Below are positions 18,294 to 27,088 of a DNA stretch of 64,000 bases, in pieces. The stretch is from Pandoraea vervacti (GTDB lineage Bacteria; Pseudomonadota; Gammaproteobacteria; Burkholderiales; Burkholderiaceae), in the NCBI RefSeq assembly GCF_000934605.2, contig NZ_CP010897.2, positions 2,604,001 to 2,668,000 on the forward strand, read 5' to 3'. The notes beneath the pieces are model-generated. The model worked only from the letters and a program-made list of their open reading frames with translations, searched no databases and had not been told where the DNA came from. Position 1 is the first letter of the stretch; every line of letters starts with the position of its first letter. The translations under genes were made by a program, and so were the position numbers.

Positions 18294-19280
18294 TCAGCGA
18301 TTGACGTCGACGACCACGCGACCGTGGACGTCTCCCTTGACGATGCGTTGACCGACGGCGATTGCCTCTGCCAGGCCGACGTCATGCGAAATGCCGCCGA
18401 GTTTCTGCGGCTCCAGATCGCGCGCGAGCCGCTGCCATGCCTCTTCGCGCAACTCACGCGGCGCCATCACGCTGTCGATGCCATGCAGCGTGACGCCGCG
18501 AAGAATGAAGGGCGCCATGTTCGCCGGGAAATCCATGCCCTGCGCGAGACCGCAGGCCGTGGCCACACCGCCATAACGCAATTGTGCGATGGCATTGACC
18601 AGCGTGTGAGAGCCGACGGCGTCGACCACCGCGGCCCAGCGTTCCTTCTGCAACGGCTTGCCCGGCTCGGACAAGGCACTGCGATCGATGACTTCGGCGG
18701 CCCCCAGCGCTTGCAGATAGTCTGCCTCGTGCAGTTTGCCGGTGGAGGCCACCACGCGATAGCCGAGCGAGCTGAGCAACGCAATGGCGACCGACCCGAC
18801 GCCGCCGGATGCGCCCGTGACGAGCACGTCGCGATGATGGGGCACGACACCGCTGCGCTCGAGCGCCATTACGCAAAGCATGGCCGTGTAGCCGGCCGTG
18901 CCGATGATCATCGCGTCACGCGGCGTGAAGCGCTCGGGCAATCGCACGAGCCAGTCGCCACGCAGCCGGGCCTTCTGCGACAGGCATCCCCAGTGCGTTT
19001 CGCCAACGCCGTAACCGTTGAGCACGACACGATCTCCCGCGCGCCACGCCGGGTGTGACGATTCGAGCACAGTGCCCGCGCCATCGATGCCGGCGACCAT
19101 CGGCCACGTCCGCACAACGGGCGCCTTGCCGGTGATGGCAAGACCGTCCTTGTAATTGACGGTGGAGTAATCGATGGCGACGAGGACGTCGCCGCTCGCG
19201 GGCAGCGCATCGTCCTGCAATTCGGTCACGGCCGCTTGCGTCGTGCCGTCGGACTGCGTCAACAAGATTGCCTTGAACAT
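18294..19280 (-). CDS. acuI: AcuI/YhdH-like NADPH-dependent acrylyl-CoA reductase (MDR family)
   Basis: A 328-residue zinc-independent medium-chain dehydrogenase/reductase. The family start MFKAILLTQSDG, the substrate loop DYSTVNYKDGLAITGKAP, VAGIDGAGTV and the nucleotide-binding TGASGGVGS (155-163) all match the YhdH/AcuI group, as does ILRGVTLHGIDSVMAP near the end. The enzyme reduces acrylyl-CoA to propionyl-CoA and detoxifies this electrophile. It lies downstream of two nitronate monooxygenase genes on the same strand, with a 121-bp gap. 3-Nitropropionate metabolism gives C3 products, so a common role in C3 detoxification is possible but unproven. Confidence 0.85.
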   Translation of the reverse strand: MFKAILLTQSDGTTQAAVTELQDDALPASGDVLVAIDYSTVNYKDGLAITGKAPVVRTWPMVAGIDGAGTVLESSHPAWRAGDRVVLNGYGVGETHWGCLSQKARLRGDWLVRLPERFTPRDAMIIGTAGYTAMLCVMALERSGVVPHHRDVLVTGASGGVGSVAIALLSSLGYRVVASTGKLHEADYLQALGAAEVIDRSALSEPGKPLQKERWAAVVDAVGSHTLVNAIAQLRYGGVATACGLAQGMDFPANMAPFILRGVTLHGIDSVMAPRELREEAWQRLARDLEPQKLGGISHDVGLAEAIAVGQRIVKGDVHGRVVVDVNR

Positions 19281-19401
19281 GCCTGGGTGTCTCCGATGCT
19301 AAGGGGCGGGGGACGCTGGCGATGTCGCGTTGATTCGCCGTTCGCAAGCGCGCAGGAGCGCGGCGTGTTCGCTGCGCCAAGCGCCAAGTGTGTTCGGCAG
19401 G

Positions 19402-20553
19402 TCACTTCGCTGCGTTGATAACGCTTGCGATCGCGTCGCGCGTCTCCTGCGTCAGGACTTCGACGAGTGTCGCTGCGGGGAGTGCCCGTGCGAGCGGCGC
19501 CGCCTGACCGGCCCATTGTGCCGCATAGCCGCTCTCCTTGTGCCCCTTGGCTGCTGCGTTGAGCGTCTTGCCGGCATCGTACGTGATCGGGTAGTCCGGA
19601 ATGGCGGGGCGCCCCGGCGTCTGTTCCAGGGTCCAGAAGCGATTGACCAGCCCGCGCGCGGGGCGCCCGGAGATCGCGCGAATCAGTGCGGTGCGTGGCG
19701 GCGGTGCGCTGAGCAAGGCTTCGCGATACGCGGCGTCTGCGCCCGACTCGGGGCATGGCACGAAGGCCGTTCCCATTTGCGCGGCTTGCGCCCCGAGCGC
19801 GAGCACGGCGGCGATGCCCGCCCCGTCCATGATGCCGCCGGCAGCGATCACGGGCAGCGAGGTACGCGCCGTCAGTCGCCGCACCAGGGCAAAGGTGCCG
19901 AGTTGTTCGTCTTCGCTCGGCTGACGATCGCCTTCGTCGTTGAAACGTCCGCGATGACCGCCGGCCTCGTAGCCCTGTGCGACGATGGCGTCGATGCCCG
20001 CCGCTTCGATGGCGTCGGCCTCCGCCTCGTTCGTGGCCGACGCGAAGATCACAATGCCTGCGGCTTTCAGCGCATCGATCCATGCCTGGCGAGGCAAGCC
20101 GAAATGGAAGCTGACGACGGCCGGGCGCTCCTCGAGAAACATCTCGTACATCGCCACGTCCTCGACGAAGCTCAGATAAATCTCGCGCAAGGTCGCGGGC
20201 GGCGTTGCCCCGTAGCGTGCGAATTCAGGCGCAAGATAGTCGAGCCATGCGGCTTCCCGGGTGACATCGGCGCGGGCCGGCACGTGGGTGAAGACATTAA
20301 CGTTGAACGGGCGGTCGGTCAGCGCGCGTGTCTGGCGGATGACCTCGCGGGCCGCGCTCGCGTCCATGTTGCCGACGGCGAGCGAGCCCAACGCGCCTGC
20401 GTTGGACACGGCGGCGACGAGTGCCGGGGTCGATGCCACAGCCATCGGCGCCTGAATGATCGGCGTGGACATGCCGAGGCGCTGGGTGATTCGAGGGATG
20501 CGTGGCGACGCGTGGGCGCGGCCGGTCTTAGGCGCAGTCGTATTGGCGGTCAT
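19402..20553 (-). CDS. Nitronate monooxygenase family FMN enzyme, copy 2
   Basis: A 383-residue TIM-barrel flavoprotein of the 2-nitropropane dioxygenase type. Motifs are TPIIQAPMAVAST near the N-terminus, VVSFHFGLP, DAIVAQGYEAGGHRGRF with the conserved HRG and catalytic-region histidine, LPVIAAGGIMDGAGIAA and LGAQAAQMGTAFVPCPES. It oxidises alkyl nitronates to carbonyl compounds and nitrite. ATG 20553 has GCGGGGA upstream and aligns with the paralogue's start; a longer frame upstream has no family character. It is separated by 11 bp from the paralogous gene upstream, so the two are co-transcribed. Confidence 0.9.
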   Translation of the reverse strand: MTANTTAPKTGRAHASPRIPRITQRLGMSTPIIQAPMAVASTPALVAAVSNAGALGSLAVGNMDASAAREVIRQTRALTDRPFNVNVFTHVPARADVTREAAWLDYLAPEFARYGATPPATLREIYLSFVEDVAMYEMFLEERPAVVSFHFGLPRQAWIDALKAAGIVIFASATNEAEADAIEAAGIDAIVAQGYEAGGHRGRFNDEGDRQPSEDEQLGTFALVRRLTARTSLPVIAAGGIMDGAGIAAVLALGAQAAQMGTAFVPCPESGADAAYREALLSAPPPRTALIRAISGRPARGLVNRFWTLEQTPGRPAIPDYPITYDAGKTLNAAAKGHKESGYAAQWAGQAAPLARALPAATLVEVLTQETRDAIASVINAAK

Positions 20554-20564
20554 GGATTCCCCGC

Positions 20565-21698
20565 TCAGAAGGCGACGGTCAGTTCGCGTAGCGAGTCGAG
20601 CGTCTGACGCAACTCCGCACGTAACACGTCGATCAGTTCGGCCGCCGGCATCGCCCGCGCGAGTGGCGCGGCCTGACCTGCCCATTGCGCGGCGTAGTCG
20701 CTGTTGCCCTTGGCCTTGGCGGCAGCGTGGATCGCTTTGCCGGCGTCATAGGTCACGGGATACGCGGGCAGGTCGGGACGCCCGGCCGTTTGTTCGATGG
20801 CATAAAGCCGGTTGACGAAGCCGCGAGCGGGGCGGCCCGAGATGGCGCGGATGAGCGCTGTGCGCGGTGGATTCGGACGCGTGAGACGTTCGCGGTACGC
20901 GGCGTCGGCCGCCGATTCCGGGCAAGCGACGAACGCCGTTCCCAATTGTGCGGCCTGCGCGCCCAGCGCGAGCGCGGCGGCAATGCCCGCGCCGTCCATG
21001 ATGCCGCCCGCCGCAATGACGGGCACCGACGTATGCGTGACGATCAGACGCACGAGGGCGAGCGTGCCGAGTTGTTCGTCGTCGGTAGGAACGCGGTCGC
21101 CAAGGTCCTCGAAGCGTCCGCGATGGCCGCCGGCCTCAAAGCCCTGAGCGACGATGGCATCGATGCCCGCCGCCTGAACGGCCCTGGCCTCCGCGAGATT
21201 CGTTGCCGTCGCGAAGAGCGTGATGCCTGCGGCGTGAAGTGCGTCGATTTTTTCCTGCGAAGGCAATCCGAAATGGAAGCTCACGACAGCCGGACGTTCT
21301 TCCAGCAGCATCTCGTACATGGCGTCGTCTGCGACAAAGCTCTTGTAGATTTCGCTGAGCGCGGCGGGCGGCGTCGCCTCGAAGCGGGCAAATTCCGGGG
21401 CGAGATAGGCAAGCCATGCGGCGTCGCGCGCAGGATCGAGTTTGGCTGGCGCGTGGCAGAAGACGTTCACGTTGAACGGTTTGCGCGTGAGCGCGCGCGT
21501 GTCATGGATGGCTTTGCGTGCCGCGTCCGGACCGGCGGCCGCCACGCCGATCGAGCCGAGGCCGCCTGCGTTGGAGACGGCGGCAGCCAGCGCCGGTGTG
21601 GAGGTGCCCGCCATCGGGGCCTGAATGATGGGGGTCTGCAATCCCAAACGTTCGACGAGGGCGCGATTGCGGGACTGGGAGGCGTTGGAGCTAAGCAT
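20565..21698 (-). CDS. Nitronate monooxygenase family FMN enzyme, copy 1
   Basis: A 377-residue paralogue of the next gene with nearly the same motif order: TPIIQAPMAGTST, VVSFHFGLPSQ, DAIVAQGFEAGGHRGRF, VPVIAAGGIMDGAGIAA and LGAQAAQLGTAFVACPES. The two proteins share long identical stretches, so this is an in-place duplication that has diverged. It catalyses oxidation of nitronates or of the toxin propionate 3-nitronate. The start MLSSNAS at 21698 matches the length of copy 2; an in-frame ATG at 21746 is possible. A candidate operator lies about 100 bp upstream. Confidence 0.88.
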   Translation of the reverse strand: MLSSNASQSRNRALVERLGLQTPIIQAPMAGTSTPALAAAVSNAGGLGSIGVAAAGPDAARKAIHDTRALTRKPFNVNVFCHAPAKLDPARDAAWLAYLAPEFARFEATPPAALSEIYKSFVADDAMYEMLLEERPAVVSFHFGLPSQEKIDALHAAGITLFATATNLAEARAVQAAGIDAIVAQGFEAGGHRGRFEDLGDRVPTDDEQLGTLALVRLIVTHTSVPVIAAGGIMDGAGIAAALALGAQAAQLGTAFVACPESAADAAYRERLTRPNPPRTALIRAISGRPARGFVNRLYAIEQTAGRPDLPAYPVTYDAGKAIHAAAKAKGNSDYAAQWAGQAAPLARAMPAAELIDVLRAELRQTLDSLRELTVAF

Positions 21699-21796
21699 GA
21701 CGATCTGCACCTGAGAGTGTTCAAAGGGGGGAACCGCGGCAGTCATTGCAGGCGAAATGTCCAATAGGTCCACTATGGCATACGCCCGGCGCGATA

Positions 21797-21821
21797 AAAG
21801 ATACCACTTAAATGCATCTTT
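21797..21821. promoter_or_regulatory. Inverted repeat upstream of the nitronate monooxygenase pair
   Basis: AAAGAT and ATCTTT are separated by 13 bases, in an AT-rich spot of the promoter region of the leftward genes. It could bind a MarR- or HxlR-type repressor. Evidence is symmetry and position only. Confidence 0.35.
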
Positions 21822-21910
21822 ATGTTGGCCAGGACGAGGTGTCGTTGACGATCGAAGGGGTATCGCGTCGGGGAGGCAGGACATGCTTCGCGTTGTTTTC
21901 GTCTTCCGGA

Positions 21911-23092
21911 TCAGGTGTTCGCTTCGTCCTGCGCATTGGGTTCATGGGCGATGTCGGGCGCATCCGTTCCCATCAGATCGGCTGCCCGTGAGCGTTGCAT
22001 GTCGGCGCGACGGAAATAGCCAACGACCGTGGCGACGCTGGTGTGGCCGGTCATCGTCATCGTCTCGGCCAGCGGCACCTGCTGAAGTGCCGCTTCGGTC
22101 ACGAAGCCCGCGCGCAACGAATGCGCTGAGAAGTCACCCTCCAGGCCGGCGAGGGCGCAGCGCTCGCGCACGATGTCGCGAACGGCGGCTTCGGAGAGCG
22201 CTTCGCCGACATGCCCACCGCGCCGCACGCGACGGAAAATCGGGCCGCTTTCGATGCCGGACGCACTTAACCAATCCGTCAGCGCGGCAGCGGCGGCGCC
22301 GGTGACGGGCTTCTCGTTCTCCGGCAGATCCACGCCCTGCTGATTCGTTTTGGACCACGAGAGCGTGTAGAGGTAATGCGCTGGCCCACAGCGTCGGACG
22401 TTCTCGCACGTCGCGCGCACGACTTCGGAGCGCCGGCGTCCTCCGCTTGCCCATGCAAACAGCAGCAGTGCGCGGTCGCGCTTGCCACGCAGCGAGTCGT
22501 CGCAAGTGGCGAGCAGCGCGCGCAAGGGGTCACGTGTCAGGGCGTCCTTGCGCGTCGTGCGAACGCCGCGCTTCGCATAGGCGCGGCGCGTTTTGGCGAG
22601 CAGTTCACGTACGGCGGGCTCCGCGCACGGGTTGGGCAGGTCGCGCGACGTATGCCATTTGGCGATGACGCTGATCCGATGCAGCAGTGTCGCCAGCGCA
22701 GGCGGCCCGGGTCGCGCCTTGAGCCCTTGCGCGACCAGTGCGCCGTCGAGCGCATCGGGCATCTCCGTCGTCAGGCCGTGATGGCTCTGGCGTTGCGCAT
22801 GATCGACGACGAACTGGACGACCACGGCGGGCGGCAACGGCGCGACGAGCGCCTCGCCGTACCGCAGACGGTACCACCCCATCCAGTAACGCATTGCCGA
22901 TTGATAGCTGCGACGCGTGTTCGCCGAATCGCCTTCACGGGCTAGGGCCTGCGCCGCTTCGCGCGCATCGGCGTCGAGGACTGCGGGGTTGAGCGGCGCA
23001 GGCAGGCCGGCAGCGGGCGATTTTTCGGTGAGGTTGCGGTCGTCCGATTTGCGCGACGGTGTGTCGGGGGTGCTAATTTTTCTTCTGAACAT
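21911..23092 (-). CDS. Tyrosine recombinase/integrase
   Basis: A 393-residue phage-integrase-type recombinase. It has an N-terminal core-binding (SAM-like) domain around residues 50-150 (SANTRRSYQSAMRYW) and a catalytic domain with R220 (SGGRRRSEV), HSLRAGF (H324, R327), H350 in TGHTS and the nucleophile Y359 in VVGYFRR. All catalytic residues are visible, so it should cut and join DNA. No attachment-site duplication, phage or transfer gene is near it. It is divergent from a KfrA-like gene across 113 bp of palindromic AT-rich DNA, and one CATATG palindrome overlaps its start codon, so binding there would block its expression. Its target is unknown. Confidence 0.88.
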   Translation of the reverse strand: MFRRKISTPDTPSRKSDDRNLTEKSPAAGLPAPLNPAVLDADAREAAQALAREGDSANTRRSYQSAMRYWMGWYRLRYGEALVAPLPPAVVVQFVVDHAQRQSHHGLTTEMPDALDGALVAQGLKARPGPPALATLLHRISVIAKWHTSRDLPNPCAEPAVRELLAKTRRAYAKRGVRTTRKDALTRDPLRALLATCDDSLRGKRDRALLLFAWASGGRRRSEVVRATCENVRRCGPAHYLYTLSWSKTNQQGVDLPENEKPVTGAAAAALTDWLSASGIESGPIFRRVRRGGHVGEALSEAAVRDIVRERCALAGLEGDFSAHSLRAGFVTEAALQQVPLAETMTMTGHTSVATVVGYFRRADMQRSRAADLMGTDAPDIAHEPNAQDEANT

Positions 23093-23163
23093 ATGATTTC
23101 ATATGTATGATGTGTGATATATAACGCATTCGAGAAATAACTCTCGATAATATTCCATTATCG
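23090..23163. promoter_or_regulatory. Three palindromes in the recombinase/KfrA divergent promoter
   Basis: An AT-rich island contains CATATG-ATTT-CATATG (23090-23105), TCGAGA-N6-TCTCGA (23130-23147) and CGATAAT-ATTCC-ATTATCG (23145-23163). All arms are perfect. The first overlaps the recombinase start codon; the last two overlap each other by 3 bp. They are natural binding sites for the KfrA-like protein or for the recombinase itself. Confidence 0.65.
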
Positions 23164-23205
23164 TGGGTTATTTGGCAATGCTGCCGAATTCAAGGAGTGC
23201 TTCCG

Positions 23206-24255
23206 ATGACCGCGTCCCAAACACCGACATCCGCCTCTCTCACGCCGTCGCCAAGGCAAGGCGGCCGAGGTATTTCCGAGCATGACGTCTGGACGGCGGC
23301 GGATGCGCTGCTGATGGCAGGACAGCGTCCGACGATCGAGCGCATCCGTCAGCAGTTGGGTCGAGGCTCGCCGAATACCGTGAGCCCGTATCTGGACGCC
23401 TGGTTCGCCGGACTCGGCGCACGTTTGCAACGGGGGGGCGACAGGATGGCCGGTGTGCCCGAAGGCGTCGAGATGCCGGAATCGTTGGCGCGCGCTGCGA
23501 TGAACTTGTGGACGCTGGCGTTGGAGGAGGGGCGTGCAGCGTTGGTGGAGGAGGCGGCGGTCCGACGCGCAGTGCTCGACGCGCGCGAGGCGGAATTGAA
23601 TGCGGATCGTGAGGCGCTGGCACAGGCGCGCGCCGTCCTTCATGAGCGAATTGCGTCGGCGGAGACGGCCGCGGCCGATGCGCGACAAGGGCGGGACGAA
23701 GCGCAGGCGCAGGCGCGCCGCGCCGAGGCCTTGCTGATCGACGCGCAGGCCGATGCCGTCGCTTCACGTCAAGCGCTGTCCGCCGCCCGCGACGCCATGC
23801 AGGCGCTGCAGGAAGAGCACGCGACGCATCGCGCCGGTTGGGATGCGGAGCGCGCCAAAATCGCCGAACGCGCCGATGCGAGCGAGCGTCGTCTGATGCT
23901 TGAGCTGGACGCCGCCCGCGAGTCGATCAAGTCGCTGCAACAAGAGCGCAAGCAGATGCAGCGTCAGGCGCAGGAAACCGAAGCCGCGCTTGCCGCGATG
24001 ACCGAAGCGCAACAGGAAATGCGCGCGGCCAAGGCGTTGCAAGACGGCGTCGTTGCGCGCTTGCGTGAGCAGGTCAGCATGCAGGAGGCGTTGACGGCAA
24101 CCTATCAGACGATGCTGGCGACGTTGCCGACGGCGGTTGCCGGTGTCGGCGGCGCGGGCAGCGCCGCGCGAGGCGCCGGACCGGGGGCGAGGCGTCGCGC
24201 GAGCAGTGCCGCAACGCCGTCAACGTCGGTCTTGCGACGCCTGCGCCGTCCGTAG
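23206..24255 (+). CDS. KfrA-like DNA-binding protein with long coiled coil
   Basis: A 349-residue protein. Residues about 20-85 match the KfrA N-terminal DNA-binding domain (ISEHDVWTAADALLMAGQRPTIERIRQQLGRGSPNTVSPYLDAWF, read in parts). This is followed by a continuous alanine-, glutamate- and glutamine-rich coiled coil to about 290 and a Gly/Ala/Arg-rich tail. KfrA of RK2-type plasmids autorepresses its gene and forms filaments on DNA that help segregation. ATG 23206 is chosen because AAGGAG (23192-23197) lies 8 nt before it. The last 36 bp overlap the convergent nodT-type gene. It probably binds the palindromes in front of it. No other plasmid gene is present, so this is a chromosomal copy. 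Confidence 0.8.
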   Translation: MTASQTPTSASLTPSPRQGGRGISEHDVWTAADALLMAGQRPTIERIRQQLGRGSPNTVSPYLDAWFAGLGARLQRGGDRMAGVPEGVEMPESLARAAMNLWTLALEEGRAALVEEAAVRRAVLDAREAELNADREALAQARAVLHERIASAETAAADARQGRDEAQAQARRAEALLIDAQADAVASRQALSAARDAMQALQEEHATHRAGWDAERAKIAERADASERRLMLELDAARESIKSLQQERKQMQRQAQETEAALAAMTEAQQEMRAAKALQDGVVARLREQVSMQEALTATYQTMLATLPTAVAGVGGAGSAARGAGPGARRRASSAATPSTSVLRRLRRP

Positions 24256-25812
24256 GTCCGCCGCCTGATTCACGTCGGACGTCCAGCCACCGCCCAGCGC
24301 GCGGAACGTCGCGACAGCGGCGCGTGCATTGTCGGTCTGCGCCCGGGCGTCGGCGTCGCGCAGCGTCAGCAATTGCCGGTCGGCGTCGAGCACTTCGTAC
24401 AAGCTGACGGCGCCGCCGGTATAGGCGTCCTGTGCGCTGTCGCGGGCCCGCGTCTGGGCATCCACCGCGCCCGTCAGATCCTTGCGCTGCTGCTCCAGTT
24501 CGACGAGTGTGACGATGGCGTTTTCCACATCCTCGGTGGCGTGCAGCATTGCAAGCCGATACTCTGCCAGCGCCTGTGCATTCGCCCCGCGCGCCTGTGC
24601 CACCTCTGCGTCGATACGTCCGAAATCGAACAATCGCCAGCGAAGACCGAGTGCGGCCAGAGGCTGGAATGTGGCGGCACTGGGTACACGTCCGCCGGCC
24701 AGCGTATCGAATCCGAGTGCGCCGGACAGGGAAAGCTTGGGGTAATACTCGGCAAGCGATGCGCCGATGCGCTCGTTCGAGGCCGCAAGCCTGCGCTCCG
24801 CCGCGATGACGTCCGGTCGGCGGCGCAGCAGGTCGGCGGGGGCGCTGGCGTCGCCAATTGCGGGGATCGTCAACGCACGCGCTTTCGTGTCGTCGGCCTG
24901 CGTGGCTGCATTCATGCGGCGTGCGTAAGTGCCTGGCGCGGCGCCCATCAGGACATCGAGTCGATTCAGTTGTGTCTCGCGCTCGATGCGCAGCGGCGGC
25001 AGTGTCGTGCGCGCCTGTGCCAGCAGCGCCTCGGATTGCGCCAACTCGCGCGCTGTCGCCAGGCCGTCCTTCAGCCGCAACCTCACGATCTCCATGAGAC
25101 GCGTGTCCGTATCGATCTGATCCTGCGCAATCGCCAGGCGCCGCTGCGCCGCCCGAACCCGGAAATAGGCGTCTGCCGCTTCGGCCACGATGCTCACCCG
25201 AACGCCGTCACGCTCCGCCTGCGCCGCCTGTTCGAGCGCGCTTGCCGCCTGCGCCGAGCGTTGCAATCCGCCGAACAGATCCAGTTCCCAGCTTGCGCCC
25301 GCCCCGACGTCGTACACCGTCATGTTGCGGTTGTAGCCGGGGACGGTGCGCGCCACGACCCCCAGCGGACTGTCCAGCGACTGATGTTCGCGCGTGACGC
25401 TGCCATCGAGCGTCAATGACGGCAGCCGTCGTGCGCCAGCCGCCTGGGCTTGCGCCCGCGCCTGCGCCACACGTGCCATCGCCGCCTGCAAATCCAGATT
25501 TTGCGCCAATGCCTGCTCGACGATGCCGGTGAGCACGGGGTCGTGAAAACGCGTCCACCAGGTGTCGAGCGAGAGGGGCGTGTCTGCGCCTGCGTGAGTC
25601 GCATCGCGCTGCGCCAGCAACGCGCTGCCTTCGAAGTGCGGCGGCAGGTTCGCGCCCGGGGCGACGTAGTCGGGGCCGACCGCGCAGCCGGTCAAAGCGC
25701 TGACGCACAACGCCAGGGCGGCGTTGCGCAGGCTAGCGAGCGGTGTCAGGCGCAATGTCGACAAAGGCATCGGCAAGGAGGTTGGCAAAACCGGCGGCGA
25801 AGTGGGGGTCAT
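24220..25812 (-). CDS. NodT-family outer-membrane efflux lipoprotein (OMF)
   Basis: A 530-residue TolC-like outer-membrane factor. The lipoprotein signal peptide ends LCVSALTGC-AVGPDYVAP, with the cysteine as lipidation site. The two OEP repeats follow (about 60-290 and 300-490), with WTRFHDPVL, the LDLFGGLQR segment, LLRRRPDVIAAERRLAASNERIG and the C-terminal LYEVLDADRQLL. It forms the outer-membrane channel for an inner-membrane pump. It is divergent from the emrA-emrB pair, which it almost certainly serves, completing a tripartite MFS exporter. The 3' end overlaps the KfrA-like gene by 36 bp. Confidence 0.92.
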   Translation of the reverse strand: MTPTSPPVLPTSLPMPLSTLRLTPLASLRNAALALCVSALTGCAVGPDYVAPGANLPPHFEGSALLAQRDATHAGADTPLSLDTWWTRFHDPVLTGIVEQALAQNLDLQAAMARVAQARAQAQAAGARRLPSLTLDGSVTREHQSLDSPLGVVARTVPGYNRNMTVYDVGAGASWELDLFGGLQRSAQAASALEQAAQAERDGVRVSIVAEAADAYFRVRAAQRRLAIAQDQIDTDTRLMEIVRLRLKDGLATARELAQSEALLAQARTTLPPLRIERETQLNRLDVLMGAAPGTYARRMNAATQADDTKARALTIPAIGDASAPADLLRRRPDVIAAERRLAASNERIGASLAEYYPKLSLSGALGFDTLAGGRVPSAATFQPLAALGLRWRLFDFGRIDAEVAQARGANAQALAEYRLAMLHATEDVENAIVTLVELEQQRKDLTGAVDAQTRARDSAQDAYTGGAVSLYEVLDADRQLLTLRDADARAQTDNARAAVATFRALGGGWTSDVNQAADLRTAQASQDRR

Positions 25813-25829
25813 GGAATTTAACGAGTTAC

Positions 25830-25858
25830 TTGCAAGATGATAGTTGCAACTCTATACT
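25830..25858 (+). promoter_or_regulatory. Sigma-70-type promoter for the emrAB-like operon
   Basis: TTGCAA (25830-25835), a 17-base spacer and TATACT (25853-25858) make a good housekeeping promoter pointing toward the emrA-like gene. The spacer repeats the TTGCAA core and the stretch is bounded by GAGTT and AACTC, so a repressor site probably overlaps it. Confidence 0.6.
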
Positions 25859-25942
25859 CACTTCCATTATGAAAGCAACCCCGGGTTGCGTGTCGTATGG
25901 ACACCACCGGATATTCCCTCCAGAGCGAAGAAGGACCCACCC

Positions 25943-27088
25943 ATGACATCCCCCAGCACGCCGACCCACAGCGACAGCCCGACGGGCGGCCATCCCCTTG
26001 AGCGATCGTTTCCGCGCGGTCTTGTCGTGCGCAGTGCCGTGGTCGTGGCAGCGATTGCCGCAGTGGCGTACGGGACCTACTGGTGGACAACTGCGCGGTA
26101 TTTCGAGACGACGGACGACGCTTATGTCGGTGGCGACGTTACCGTCCTTGGACCGAAAGTCCCGGGATATATCGCCGAAGTGCTGGTGACGGATAACCAG
26201 GCGGTGCGCGCGGGCGACGTGCTCGTGCGCCTGGACGATCGCGATTACCGGGCCGCGCTGGCAAAGGCGGAAGGGGCGGTTGCCGCCCAACAGGCGTTGT
26301 TGGCCAATCTCGACGCGACCGCCAGATTGCAGACGGCCGTGATTGCGCAGGCGCGAGCGAGTGTCGTGGCGGTGGCGGCGGACGCGCGCCGCGCACACGA
26401 CGACCAGGTGCGCTATCAGGATCTGGTCGCCAAGTCGGCGGTATCGGTGCAAAGCGCACAGAAGGCGGACGCGGACTACAAGCAGATCAGCGCGAATCGC
26501 GAGCGGGCCGAGGCCGGCGCGGTGGCCGCCGAGCGTCAGCTCGATGTCATCGCGACGCAAAAACAGCAGGCGCAGGCGGCGCTGGCGCAGGCGGTGGCCG
26601 AACGCGACATCGCCCGGCTCAACCTGGAGTACACCGTGCTGCGCGCACCGGTCGATGGCACGGTCGGTAATCGTCGCGCGCGCACCGGCGCCTATGCGCA
26701 AGCGGGCACGCAACTGCTTGCGATCGTGCCGGCGCATGGCTTGTGGGTCGACGCGAATTTCAAGGAAGGACAGGTCGCGCATCTGCGTCCGGGCATGCCG
26801 GTGAAGATCGAGGCCGACGTGCTGCCCGGGCGTGTGTTCCACGGTCGTGTCGCCAGCCTGGCGCCGGCGACCGGCGCGCAGTTCAGCGTGCTCCCGCCGG
26901 AGAACGCGACGGGTAACTTCACCAAGATCGTGCAGCGCGTTCCGGTACGTGTGCAACTCGACGACGTCGATGCGCGCCTGGGGACGTTGCGCCCGGGCCT
27001 CTCGGTGACCGCGGAAGTGGACTCGCGTGGTGAGCGCCATGGCGACAAGGCGCTCGCGCCGGCCGCCGCGAAGGTGGCGGCAAGATGA
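25943..27088 (+). CDS. EmrA/HlyD-family periplasmic adaptor of an MFS exporter
   Basis: A 381-residue membrane-fusion protein. There is one TM helix at about 29-48 (VVRSAVVVAAIAAVAYGTYW), then the family sequence YFETTDDAYVGGDVTVLGPKVPGYI, a long alpha-hairpin and the second lipoyl half with LEYTVLRAPVDGTVGNRRARTGAYAQAGTQLL. It bridges the EmrB-like pump and the NodT-type channel. ATG 25943 follows AAGGA by 7 nt; an earlier in-frame start would lie at the promoter. The stop overlaps the next start as ATGA. Confidence 0.93.
   Translation: MTSPSTPTHSDSPTGGHPLERSFPRGLVVRSAVVVAAIAAVAYGTYWWTTARYFETTDDAYVGGDVTVLGPKVPGYIAEVLVTDNQAVRAGDVLVRLDDRDYRAALAKAEGAVAAQQALLANLDATARLQTAVIAQARASVVAVAADARRAHDDQVRYQDLVAKSAVSVQSAQKADADYKQISANRERAEAGAVAAERQLDVIATQKQQAQAALAQAVAERDIARLNLEYTVLRAPVDGTVGNRRARTGAYAQAGTQLLAIVPAHGLWVDANFKEGQVAHLRPGMPVKIEADVLPGRVFHGRVASLAPATGAQFSVLPPENATGNFTKIVQRVPVRVQLDDVDARLGTLRPGLSVTAEVDSRGERHGDKALAPAAAKVAAR

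Noticed and set aside
23093..23205. A phage attachment site beside the recombinase
   Set aside because: I found palindromes but no direct repeat at the other side of any candidate element, and no tRNA gene to act as a target.
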